Positions 54,770-64,000 of a stretch of 64,000 nt of DNA are shown piece by piece. The DNA is from Ephydatia muelleri (lineage: Eukaryota; Porifera; Demospongiae; Spongillida; Spongillidae). A program made the translations under genes and the position numbers. The notes beneath the pieces are model-generated. The model was given only the letters and a program-made list of their open reading frames with translations, was not told the origin of the DNA and made no database searches. Each line of letters starts with the position of its first letter. Position 1 is the first letter of the stretch. Location: positions 6,583,582 through 6,647,581 of the forward strand of contig JABACO010000004.1 of the NCBI GenBank assembly GCA_013339895.1, read 5' to 3'.

Positions 54770-55545
54770 GGGTGTGTGATATGATATACAAGTGGAACAA
54801 GGAGAGAACAGGAAATGACATTGGAACATTTCTAAAATCAGTTTTAATACTTGTTAATACTGGTACCTCTTTGGTGCAGTGCAGAACACAAGCAGAGAAT
54901 GATGATCTCTAACACAAGTACAGTTGAATTACACGTTGAAAGAGGCATTAAAAATTTGTTCCTGCATTTTAACAGATGTGTGTGTAATAATAGCATCGAT
55001 ATTTAAATAAGGTCATATTTATACATTCACGTGATATTAAGGTCATTTTCAAAACATTCACGTGATCGCGTGACCTCGAAGTTTTGCACAAGTAAACTGC
55101 TCGACACATGGAAACGTTGGAGCCAAAAAATAGGTAAACCATCATTGTTTAAACTGGGTGGGAAAAATGGTGTGAAGTATATTGTCGTAGCTAGTGTTTC
55201 TCACAGTGCAGTAGAGGCGAGTACATTTCAGTTGCGTTGTAAGGGTTCAAACACATTCTGTTCATGGCTTGTGTCGTTGTCATTCTTAGGCGGTGCATTT
55301 GGATCATGGACGTGATTTTCTAATGCATTTGAACATTACACTGTACTACATGTGTACGCACGTTTACACCCAACGCTCTCCGGGTGACGAGGGAAGGGAG
55401 AGCGACACAAGATGCATCGCGCTACTGTTCCCTCTTACAAGTACCATAGATATGCATGTACCAGCGTGACGCGACATACCATGCATGTGTACATGCAGGG
55501 CTGCGTGGTTGTCGACACTGTATTCGCGTAAGATCGATCGGGCGA
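54770..55545 (+). repeat. Dispersed repeat Rep-1, unit C copy
   Basis: Full-length copy comparable to 1,190-1,965, with a few small indels. Confidence 0.75.
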
Positions 55546-56441
55546 CGCTAACACACTTTGAGCTGTAGAAGTAGCGGAGAAAATACGGTATAATCTCTGG
55601 ATGTAGTAGGCCAGAGATAATATATAAATCTCTGAGTAGGCGATGGATACACATGGTGTATTAGCTGCAGGTCTACTCATGCTCCTTTGCCTGTCTCGCC
55701 ATACCCCCAATTCAAGGTTAATAATACATCAGACAACAACACATGTGCACAATGTATTCGTACAATGTGCTCTCCTCACTGCAAACGTAATCATCGGGCA
55801 CAACAAATATGCCTATAGACCTTTTGCAGTGACATCCCGGGAACGTTCAAAACAATGTTTACTGGGGACAAATTGTGCGTTAATTCGAAGATTATGATGT
55901 ACACAACCACTCAACCTGTTCCAGGCTTGTTAAAAACCTGTTCCGACCCTAATATATCAGGGTCGTTTTGACCAGGGGTGGCAATACCCTGGACCAGGGA
56001 AGAATTTATTGGGCCTGAAACCAACCTGAATCGCCCCTGTAGCAGGACTGGTAAGGCCATTCAAACGTGCTATAGAGTAAAATTTATTGCTAGTTATGTA
56101 TTGTTTTCATTTGTTAACAAAAGCTTCATTGAAAAACAACATTATACAAATACATGTATGTCCGTACATCACTCATGTTCGGGAACACAACACCAGGTTT
56201 GATGATACGATGATTGCCATATTTGCCACTGTAAAAGTAGGAATGAAGTTATAGACGACACTTTTACATGCTTTACTTACGTGTGGAAGACGCTTGTTTC
56301 TGGCTTTTTAACCCGGATCACTCTGTTTTAACGTTCACTGCAAGATAGCTATATAGTGAAGGGATAGATATATATCCTTACCGTCTATATGAAGTCCATT
56401 TCATTGGCTAACGACAAGGCGCGCTACGTCAGAAAGCTCCA
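55546..56441. other. Shared flank of unit C, no gene
   Basis: Homologous to 20,961-21,318, with about 500 extra bases from 55,900 to 56,430 that have no match in unit B. No ORF of interest. Confidence 0.55.
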
Positions 56442-56602
56442 ATGTTTTCACGGACTGTTGGAGATACATTTGATGAAACCATGGATCCTTATTGTTTTAG
56501 CGATCGCCACTGGATAGATGATATTAGACAATGGCTGGCAGTCAACTTGGGAAAAACTAAAAGCTTTCAAGAGTCTTGAAGCCCATCATTATTTCACGAG
56601 GT
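56442..56602 (+). pseudogene. SWIM/YqaJ-like exon fragment with deletion (unit C)
   Basis: Same start as 21,319 (M-F-S-R-T-V-G-D), but about 48 bp are missing after the A-V-N-L codons. The region before GTATAATGC is still present. Confidence 0.4.
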
Positions 56603-57066
56603 ATAATGCTTCACAAAGCTTCACTTGGTCTACTGATTACACCATTAGCATTATCCAGCTCAGATGAACTTGACCATTGATAGTGCTTGCATTACTCTCT
56701 TCACCCAATGTCTCACAACACACACACACCCTTTCGTGACTGAGGATCGATACATGTGTTCCCATGGGGGATTTAGTTTTGCCTCTCCAAAACACAGACG
56801 GAACAGAGTCAACATTGTTTTCATCCTTTGATGGTTGGAAGCTAGATAATTAACACCTAATTAACATGGGCAATCCTAGCTAGGATATAGAATCCATACA
56901 AATTAAGACATACATACACTTCTGGATCTAAGTATTCAGTTTTTTTTCTCAGTACCTTGGCCTTCTGCAGGTTCTTCTTTTGCACTGATTTGTTTCTTTC
57001 TATCCATGCTGTGGCTTGTGAGAAACCTCAGATGCAAATCCACGGGTCAACAATAATGTAAGCGGG
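56603..57066. other. Shared flank of unit C, no gene
   Basis: Matches 21,525-22,044. It includes CTGGATCTAAGTATTCAGTT and GGTTCTTCTTTTGC, also present in unit A at 2,043-2,102. Confidence 0.55.
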
Positions 57067-57294
57067 TTGATGGAAGCTATAACCCATGGTGAAGGGAGAG
57101 TTATCTTCAACAGACGAGCACCAAGAAGCTCTGATGTTAACAACGTGCCATATGTGAAAGCAGAAAGGGGAAAAGAAACTATGGCATTGAACAATTCTGA
57201 TGAGTTGCAATCACTAGTCCTGGAAGTGCTGGGACAGGCAGTCGGGGCATTATCTTTGATTGGGGAGACTACTGAAAGCCCTGAAGACACATGA
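57067..57294 (+). CDS. Conserved open frame of unknown function (unit C)
   Basis: 75 codons, the counterpart of 22,045-22,282. Starts near M-E-A-I-T-H-G-E-G-R and ends T-E-S-P-E-D-T. Confidence 0.3.
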   Translation: MMEAITHGEGRVIFNRRAPRSSDVNNVPYVKAERGKETMALNNSDELQSLVLEVLGQAVGALSLIGETTESPEDT

Positions 57295-58095
57295 ATCACC
57301 AGCGATTGCCACGAAGAGACACCACCAGACTTAGACCACCACCCTTGCTGCATTCCACGCATTTACAACGGCGGCAGCGCGAAATTTTCTTCCCATAGCG
57401 CACCTAGATTTGGAAGAGCATGTACAGCACAAATATAGCTTGTTAGTGGTCAAAATACGCCTAAGCCACACTACCACTCTCGCACTTTCTTACTTGCACG
57501 CATAGCCCGTGGGCATACTATTGCATTGAATGGCGCACGTGATGAGTTTCCAATCCAGTGTAATGATGGAGACTGCGGAATGTATTCACTGGAGTGTAAG
57601 CAATCAACTAAACTGCGTAATGGAATAGATGAGCGTTTTTGTTCTTGTGCTTTCGCATCACAATTACACTTCCACTCCATTGACTCCATCTCAGGGAGTC
57701 AGACTTTCTTCCAATCTCGCTTTCCGCCAGTATTGTTAGCTGGCACATAATTCGATCCTATGTGGCTTTTCAGCTGGCCATAAGTGTAAGCCACAAGTAC
57801 TGGCTTGGAGGAGGACAGGTGAAGGGGCAGGTGGAACACTAGCCTGCAGATGGTGTTGTGGCCTCTTTGCCTCAATTGCCATACTACCCCACAGCCAATG
57901 GCATGCAGGACCAACCCAACTCCTGGCATTAGGGTCCATTGGAGTGGAGCTTGTGGTCCTCATCTGCATAGGCTTCCCTATCCTGTTGACACGACTCACC
58001 CTCTGTCCCTTCCAGCAACGAGAATGTCAGCAGGTGTGGTGTGGTCTCTTGTTATGCCATGACCCTTCTCCACACTAACTGTTCATCATGTTGGC
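57295..58095. other. Shared flank of unit C, no convincing gene
   Basis: Counterpart of 22,283-23,344 with a deletion of about 55 bp near 58,000 (CGACTCACCC joined to CTCTGTCCC). Overlapping frames are not conserved. Confidence 0.55.
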
Positions 58096-58278
58096 ATGAC
58101 AACAGAGGTCAACGACCACATCCCACATGCAGTTAGGGTATATGGCCACATCTCCCTCATGCCTGCAGGTCACGGCATGGTGACCAAGAGGATCAAGAGC
58201 AGTATCTGGACACAATTAGCAACAACCACATTCCATAAGTCATCTGCTGGTAGTGGAATTTATAAGCCATCAAATTAA
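58096..58278 (+). CDS. Short conserved ORF upstream of TRIM (unit C), uncertain
   Basis: 60 codons, the counterpart of 23,345-23,527. Ends G-S-G-I-Y-K-P-S-N. Confidence 0.25.
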   Translation: MTTEVNDHIPHAVRVYGHISLMPAGHGMVTKRIKSSIWTQLATTTFHKSSAGSGIYKPSN

Positions 58279-59148
58279 GAAGGATATTTCAAATCAAGAA
58301 GTTATGTTTGTTGGCATAGCATGCTTGTCAATAATTGTGATTGAAATTTCTGAAGACGGGTTTCAATCGATACGGACTTTGTGTCAATAGTCAATATATG
58401 CATTGAATAATTTGTAAAATTGCATCGATGGAATATTTTCTATTTTTAAATTTGTACACGGTATGTATTGTGTTTTTCAGAAACTGTAAACAATCAAAAT
58501 AACCCTCAAAATCTGCTTCCAAACTACCTTCCTAATCACTATTGTTAACCTACATGAACATGTGTGGGCAAAGTGTTAGCTTTTTGTACTTGATGTTTTT
58601 ATTTATTTGTTTTGTTTCTTTCACTTAGGTATGGCTAGAAACTTGTACAATTAATCAGTATCTGTTTGATATTAAAATTCAATTACCTTAACCACTGGTT
58701 TAACAAATTCAGCAAAATGATTATGTTTTGAAATAACCTATTAGACCTCGTTATGTACACGACCAGATTTAGGTAACCACTAACAGAATTGTCTAAGACG
58801 TAGACTGCAACTCTTCGGCTGCTATTTTGTTTCTATGATTGAGGACCACACTCCAGTGTTCTTTTATGTTCCATCTTGCATAACTAGCTATGAATTAACC
58901 AGGTGTCTGGATTCTTATACTGCAATACTAACCCTGTTTGCAACATACCCATTTTAAAGTTGATTTGCATGGGCTAAAAATTCAAGTGCTGTGTTTGGAC
59001 TACTGAATTTAGCTATTGTATTCTGTAGTATATCAAAATACATGTACATGTACAGTCGTTTAATTGATTTTGAATTGCCTAGGTCCATAAATTCAAGTGC
59101 TTTTGTATAGATCGCACTATTTAATCCTTTACTACCAACAGTGTGGTT
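58279..59148. other. 5' flank of TRIM-NHL gene C
   Basis: AT-rich, matching the flanks of genes A and B, with an extra stretch (59,025-59,125) before TACTACCAACAGTGTGGTT. No gene. Confidence 0.6.
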
Positions 59149-61338
59149 ATGGAGAAACCCTTTCCACACATGACCTGTGGTGTGTGCTCCAAGCCCTACA
59201 ATGATCCAAGAATTCTGTCATGTTTGCACTCCTTCTGTCTACAATGTCTTCATCATGAGATAGAGAAAAGTGGTTCCCAACAAATGTTCCAATGTCCTAT
59301 CTGTCAACAAAACACCAGTATCCCAGTGGGAGGGGCCATTGTTCTCCCTCAGAACCTCCATCTTGGATTTGAAGTAGAGGTAGCAGGATACATGTCCAAG
59401 ATGACCAGTAACAGTGATGTAGCATGTGACCAATGTGCTGAAGGAAGCAGTGATCCTGCAGAGGTGTTCTGTTGTGCTTGCCATCACTTCCTGTGTGCCT
59501 TCTGCCTTGAACACCACAAGCACAATCGAATGTGGTCCAAACACAAAATTGTTGGACTAGACCAGGAGGGAGCCAGACAACTGCATACCACCATGAAGCC
59601 AAGAGATCATTACTGCTCTCAGCCTAACCATGAGGACAATAAATTGAATTTTTATTGTGAGACTTGCAGCATGCCGGTATGCCGTGACTGCACTACAGTT
59701 ACCCACAAAAGCCACTCTGTGAAGGAAATATCAACAGCAGCAAAGACTCATCAAATAGAAATCTCAGGAGCACTTGAAGATGCGGTGACAAAGCTGACTG
59801 GAGCCATTGATGAAAATAAAAGGATGATAGAACAAGTGGAGATATCCTCAAGAAATGCTTTCTTGGCCATCAACCAAGCCTTTGAAATACTCCAACAAAC
59901 ATTGGAAGAAAGGAAAAAGACACTATTGTCAGAGTTGGAGGCCATTTCATTGTCCAAGACAACAGCTCTGACCCTCCAGAAGGAACAGTTTGAGAAGATG
60001 GTTGGAGACATTGGTCACTACACTGATATGGCCTCCCAGATCCTGCAGACCCACACTGACCATGAGATTGTAGCATTGGGAGGACTCATACCCACTGAAC
60101 TGCAGGCCACCCTCAAGAGGGTCCAGACCATTTCCCTCACTCCAAACCAACACAGCAACATAACTGTGTCTGTGGAAACAGATGATCTTGTCAGACAACT
60201 GTCCAAATTGGGTGAAATTGTTGCATTCATCCCTTCTCCATCTTCAAGCACATGGACGTCCACATCAGCAGCCAAGGTGGGGACCAGGTACCATGTTAAG
60301 GTACAAAGCAAGACCTCAAAGGGGGAGGAGTACCCACATGGTGGTGTAGAGGTGAAGGGTGAGATGAGGTCCAAGACCCATAATGGAGCAGTTGTGTATG
60401 GAGAGGTGGAGGACCACAGGGATGGTACCTACACCATCACCCTCACCCCTCAAACTGCTGGTCTTCACCAGCTCTTCATCACAATGGATGGTCAGCATGT
60501 ACAGAATAGTCCTCATGACCTTGATGTGAGGCCTAAACGTGACTACCATACCTTATGTAATGCCCAACAAGTGATCCAGTGTAATAGGCCATCATGTGTA
60601 GCCATCCATGACAATGGAGACATCTATGTAGGAAGCCATGATGACTGCATTTATGTGTTTGATCAAACAGGTCAACTGAAGAATACCATAGGTAGTAGGG
60701 GAAGTGGTGATGGTCAGTTCTCTTTTCCACGTGGTATATCCATCAAGAGAGATGTGTTGTATGTTGCTGATACTGGCAACCATCGTGTACAGAAGCTGAC
60801 ATCAAGTGGAAAGTTCCTTCATAAGTTTGGTCAGCAGGGATCAGGTCAGGGACGGTTCAATTGCCCAGTGGCTGTCATCATTGACTCCAACAACAAACTG
60901 ATAGTCTCTGACTATAGTAACCATAGGATACAAATATTCAATGAAAATGGTAATTGGTTATCAACCATAGATGGTAAAGGCTCAGGCAATCATAGTTTTC
61001 AGTATCCATGGGGTCTTGCCTTGGACCTTCAGGGAAACATTCATGTTGCAGCCCAAGGTTCAAACACTATCAAAGTGTTTAGCAAAGAAGGTGTGTATGT
61101 CAGAATGTATGGTGATCCTAATGGTCCCACAGGACTAGCCATTGATGGTGAAGGTTACAGCCTTGTCAGTGAGTTTGGTGGCCATTGTCTCTCCATCTAT
61201 GATCCTGAGGGAAACAAGATCCACACAGTGGGGAATCTGAAGTATCCCTATGGTACTGCACTAGATCCCCGAGTTGGCAGTGTGTTCATTGCTAACCATG
61301 GTGCTAACACTGTATTGAAGTATTGTGTACATATTTGA
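59149..61338 (+). CDS. TRIM-NHL protein (RING, B-box 1 and 2, coiled coil, filamin, NHL), unit C
   Basis: An intronless 729-codon paralogue of gene A with the same domain order and all eight RING ligands (C10, C13, C25, H27, C30, C33, C49, C52). B-box 2 reads C-R-D-C-T-T where A has C-L-H-C-T-T. It lacks three codons in the coiled coil (A-L-E-D-A-V-T against A-L-E-D-A-K-E-V-V-T) but keeps three near residue 325 that A has lost, so the lengths match by chance. The segment before the filamin repeat (V-A-F-I-P-S-P-S-S) differs from F-D-F-Y-P in A and B. ATG chosen as in gene A. Expected to be an active cytoplasmic TRIM-type ubiquitin ligase or RNA/protein-binding regulator; that is family inference. 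Confidence 0.93.
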   Translation: MEKPFPHMTCGVCSKPYNDPRILSCLHSFCLQCLHHEIEKSGSQQMFQCPICQQNTSIPVGGAIVLPQNLHLGFEVEVAGYMSKMTSNSDVACDQCAEGSSDPAEVFCCACHHFLCAFCLEHHKHNRMWSKHKIVGLDQEGARQLHTTMKPRDHYCSQPNHEDNKLNFYCETCSMPVCRDCTTVTHKSHSVKEISTAAKTHQIEISGALEDAVTKLTGAIDENKRMIEQVEISSRNAFLAINQAFEILQQTLEERKKTLLSELEAISLSKTTALTLQKEQFEKMVGDIGHYTDMASQILQTHTDHEIVALGGLIPTELQATLKRVQTISLTPNQHSNITVSVETDDLVRQLSKLGEIVAFIPSPSSSTWTSTSAAKVGTRYHVKVQSKTSKGEEYPHGGVEVKGEMRSKTHNGAVVYGEVEDHRDGTYTITLTPQTAGLHQLFITMDGQHVQNSPHDLDVRPKRDYHTLCNAQQVIQCNRPSCVAIHDNGDIYVGSHDDCIYVFDQTGQLKNTIGSRGSGDGQFSFPRGISIKRDVLYVADTGNHRVQKLTSSGKFLHKFGQQGSGQGRFNCPVAVIIDSNNKLIVSDYSNHRIQIFNENGNWLSTIDGKGSGNHSFQYPWGLALDLQGNIHVAAQGSNTIKVFSKEGVYVRMYGDPNGPTGLAIDGEGYSLVSEFGGHCLSIYDPEGNKIHTVGNLKYPYGTALDPRVGSVFIANHGANTVLKYCVHI

Positions 61339-61349
61339 ACATGATTGAA

Positions 61350-61355
61350 ATTAAA
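61350..61355 (+). promoter_or_regulatory. Polyadenylation signal of TRIM gene C
   Basis: ATTAAA within TGAAATTAAAGTTTA shortly after the stop codon. The second signal of genes A and B is changed to TATAAA here. Confidence 0.5.
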
Positions 61356-61700
61356 GTTTATATGGTCAACTGTGTTGAGAAATGTGCAGTTCTGTATATG
61401 CCAGTCAATTACCAGTATTATATAAATGTATTATATTTCGTCCTTCATACATGGTATTAATAACTCAACTAAAATAGGGCAACTGACTAACCAATTTTAA
61501 CTTTATCTTTTCTATGTCTAATGCTTTGTTGCTCCATGCATTCTTGCTTTGTACTAATCTTTTTATCGGAAGAATGATCCAATGTATGGATTGTGTATTT
61601 GAATATGTGTGTCGGGCATTCAAACCCTTTGTTTAGCATTTAACCTCTATCACTTCCGGATTATCCAACATTACGATCCCTAATCCCATGTGGCATTGGC

Positions 61701-62108
61701 ATGAGTCTGAGGGTGTGTCCGGTACGTATGTACAACATTGTGTATGGTGATATGGCACCGCCCACTCACACCACCCAGAGTTTTGCATTGTCCTTGTACA
61801 GGAAATGGGCTTTAAAAGGAAAAGAAAATCTCACCAGTGTCACTACTCGCTTGTCTCAGGCTTGCTCATGTGTACTACAGGAATGTCTTGCATGCCATAG
61901 CAGCCCAGTTCATCAGTTAACTAGAGCTAAGTACTTTAAACAATATCCAATCCGAGTCTATTTAATGAATGATGGTGTCCCCAGCCCCTTCCGGCCTGCA
62001 AATTCTTTCAGTATTTGTCCTTTATTATGTCCTTCAATGCCATGCTCCTGTGCCACTGTACTCCAAACTACTTTTTCATCTTTGGTTTCTACTTCTCGAA
62101 GGTATTGA
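61701..62108 (+). CDS. ORF downstream of TRIM (unit C), uncertain
   Basis: Counterpart of 8,404-8,667; the shared part ends near 61,966 (Y-P-I-R-V-Y) and the rest of the frame runs into the unit-C-specific insertion. Weak call. Confidence 0.22.
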   Translation: MSLRVCPVRMYNIVYGDMAPPTHTTQSFALSLYRKWALKGKENLTSVTTRLSQACSCVLQECLACHSSPVHQLTRAKYFKQYPIRVYLMNDGVPSPFRPANSFSICPLLCPSMPCSCATVLQTTFSSLVSTSRRY

Positions 62109-62869
62109 AGTACTTCCTCCTTGTCCCACTGTACCCCATCAAAGTTAGGTGAGTGTGACATCTTTTTCTTTTTTGAAGCTGGTGGTGTTGTGTAGTATTC
62201 TGCAATTCTTTTTCGGTTGTAGCTTGCAAGAGACTCATTTTCTTTCATAAGAGTTATTGGTACAGTTTTGTCAAGCTCATTCTCAATGTTCTTCTTACAC
62301 TTTTTCATTGTGTCCTCCACTGCCTTTTTATTGTCAGCCTTTGATTTGTGTTTATCCACAATTTTGTGTTCTATGAGCATGTCTATATAGCTGACCTTGT
62401 ATCGATTTGATGCAGCACTATTTAGTGCTTCCAGGCTAACTTGTATAAATGTTTCCTGGTTTACATCATTGGCCAGATTGATGTTTATTTCACATGGTGT
62501 GTAACATGGTTTCAGTGGAAATGTTTTTTGAATTGTATAATTGTTACAAAAGCAGGCATTGCATTTTTCCAAACTGTGCTTTACCCTTTCGGTTTGGGCT
62601 AAGCGATCCCATTGTAGCAGTGAAAATGTTGCCTTGTATTGTTCTCTAGCATTTGATGGCTGCCATCGCTTCAAAAATGCTGCCTTGATTTGATTGCATT
62701 GTACAATATACCTACTTGACTTTTTCCCCCCATACATAGAGTCAAAGTATTCATCAGGTATATGCAGTGGATGCTGGAAAAGCCGTTTAAACTCATCTAC
62801 ATTCTCTGAAAGTTCTTTCATTGCTACACGTGCAAATCCACAGTTGACATTTGTACCAATAGATGCCAT
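61958..62869 (-). CDS. Unrecognised protein in a unit-C-specific insertion
   Basis: 304 codons from ATG 62,869 (M-A-S-I-G-T-N-V) to a stop at 61,958; the last 10 or so codons are contributed by the flanking unit sequence. Seen: W-Q-P-S-N-A-R-E-Q-Y-K, a cysteine group (C-N-A-C-F-C then C-Y-T-P-C), a lysine-rich stretch (P-A-S-K-K-K-K-M), and near the end W-S-T-V-A-Q-E-H-G-I then N-K-G-Q-I-L-K-E-F, which looks like a short helix-turn-helix or Myb-like unit. I recall similar uncharacterised proteins in early-branching animals but cannot name a family. An AG before the start (CTACATAG) allows it to be the last exon of a longer gene. The host gene may be an element cargo. Confidence 0.6.
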   Translation of the reverse strand: MASIGTNVNCGFARVAMKELSENVDEFKRLFQHPLHIPDEYFDSMYGGKKSSRYIVQCNQIKAAFLKRWQPSNAREQYKATFSLLQWDRLAQTERVKHSLEKCNACFCNNYTIQKTFPLKPCYTPCEININLANDVNQETFIQVSLEALNSAASNRYKVSYIDMLIEHKIVDKHKSKADNKKAVEDTMKKCKKNIENELDKTVPITLMKENESLASYNRKRIAEYYTTPPASKKKKMSHSPNFDGVQWDKEEVLQYLREVETKDEKVVWSTVAQEHGIEGHNKGQILKEFAGRKGLGTPSFIK

Positions 62870-63872
62870 TAACAACCCTATGTAGGTGCACTATATAATT
62901 AATTGTGTTTATCATGTGGTTCTTTACCTTTATACGCGGACTACACAGGACCACCTTCTGTCTTCCTCTACCTGTAACCATATATTTCTTCAAAATATAT
63001 ATCACGGTATTTGTTACCTTGTAATGACTTCTTTATGCGGATTGTTTCTTTTCCCCCAGCTGTCAAAACAACTATCTATGTGAAGCGCACATTTTGTGTA
63101 AACAGATACAGAAATTACATGCTTTGATGCACATTTGTGGGGCTGCATGTGACATGAATACCTTAAACTTGCAACGAACTCTTCAGAACACGAAAAACGC
63201 AGACGACCTTCAGATTGCCACAAAGAAATTCTAGGAATGTGTCTGGTGTGCTAAAGCGGCTGTATTGATCATTCCCGCTCCCGCCAAAATCATGCGGCTA
63301 AAATCAGTATGGCCGCATAGCTGGCACCTGTTTCTGTTCGTGTGCGTTTGCCATGGTCCAAATGGGGTATTCAAGACAGTTCATGTGAAGATTTGAGAAC
63401 AGAAATGCATGGTGTATTTGGTTTCTCTAGGTGCTTTGTAAAATACTCTTTCTCTAAGGAGTATAACGCTCCGTAACGTTGAACAATACGTGGAGTCGCA
63501 TGTTTGTATACGCTTTTTTTTTTTTTTTAAACGTACCAAGGCTGTTACGAACAAGCACTAATCTTTTTCAAGAAGTACTAAACAAGTATGTAATATACAA
63601 ATACACAGATAATGACAAATCGGACTTCTACAGGATGGCAAATGGAAAAATAATGGCTATTTCTTGAGCGAATTCTGAACCTTACAATTTCGTAAACTTG
63701 AATGCTTCAGCGCATTTATGGCATACATTCTGTTCTCCCAACATCAAGGTTCTTGACTGTGTCAAGTGTTTCGCTAAATGAAAGAGTGTTTACGAGATAA
63801 TAATGAATACACGCAACATAGCAAACTCAATTAAAATTATTGGGACCCGTCCTTAATCACATGGAGTTCCCT
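62870..63872 (-). other. Upstream part of the unit-C-specific insertion, possible 5' exons
   Basis: On the minus strand a frame at about 63,240-63,030 (W-Q-S-E-G-R-L-R-F, ending N-P-H-K-E-V-I-T) is followed by a possible GTAAC donor; a second short stretch (T-G-R-G-R-Q-K-V-V-L-C-S-P-R-I-K, about 62,980-62,930) is followed by GTAAAG. Phases do not join cleanly, so the model is unproven. The rest (63,250-63,872) shows nothing recognisable. No terminal inverted repeats were found for the insertion. Confidence 0.35.
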
Positions 63873-64000
63873 TGGGTTGCATGCCCCAGTGGGTGTGTGC
63901 AGTCCTAACAACTAGCACATGATGAGAATGTGGAAGTACATGACTTGCAGGTATGTGTGTGTGCCTGTGTGTGTGCGTGCGTGCGTGCGTGCGTGAGTGT
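63873..64000 (+). repeat. Tail module of unit C (cut by the window end)
   Basis: CCTTGGGTTGCATGCCCCAGTGGG followed by a GT/GC-rich microsatellite (GTGCGTGCGTGCGTGCGTG). Continues beyond the window. Confidence 0.85.

Overview
This is a repeat-dense piece of a metazoan nuclear genome. The case for an animal rests on TRIM-NHL genes (RING, two B-boxes, coiled coil, filamin-type repeat, NHL propeller), short introns in a transposase gene and the range of animal transposon families. A sponge or another early-branching invertebrate is my best guess, but that is inference: no rRNA, mitochondrial or marker gene is present.

The skeleton is a large duplicated unit. From left to right a unit has (i) a 'block-2' segment, (ii) a decayed tyrosine-recombinase (YR) fragment, (iii) a dispersed repeat (Rep-1), (iv) several kb of shared flank, (v) an intronless TRIM-NHL gene and (vi) a 3' 'tail module' beginning TTGCATGCCCCAGTGGG. 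Three units are recognisable. Unit A is about 405-9,130; its left side meets a 100-N gap next to the tail module of a further unit. Unit B is about 17,590-27,395. Unit C is about 51,421-64,000. A fourth, partial unit (9,955-16,840) has block-2 but no TRIM gene. The TRIM copies at 5,906 and 59,149 are full length (729 codons each). The copy at 24,543 lost its RING and first B-box when a piece of 5' flank replaced them.

Between units B and C lies a roughly 23 kb nest of mobile DNA (27,396-51,025). Two large foldback elements (about 7 kb each without later insertions, terminal inverted repeats about 0.85 kb, CA/GT-rich subterminal tracts, a 1.6-2 kb core, no recognisable transposase) lie side by side in opposite orientation. 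Element 1 carries a 3,024-bp Kolobok-like DNA transposon flanked by TTAA and a 5,063-bp Ty3/gypsy LTR retrotransposon with 5-bp target duplications. Element 2 carries a hAT-like non-autonomous insertion with an 8-bp target duplication. Because each element keeps the empty site of the other's insertion, the insertions can be ordered and their ends set exactly. The LTR retrotransposon has integrase upstream of reverse transcriptase, the domain order of Gmr1-type elements, and its LTRs differ at one of 310 positions.

Smaller features include a 5'-truncated non-LTR retrotransposon (3,129-4,121, minus strand), a 1.6-kb minisatellite of a 30-bp unit (12,090-13,670), two TA-flanked MITE-like elements, several hairpins, and a 304-codon unrecognised ORF on the minus strand in an insertion specific to unit C. 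The only genes I would expect to make conventional host proteins are the TRIM-NHL paralogues. Coordinates of block and repeat edges were read by eye and may be off by tens of bases.
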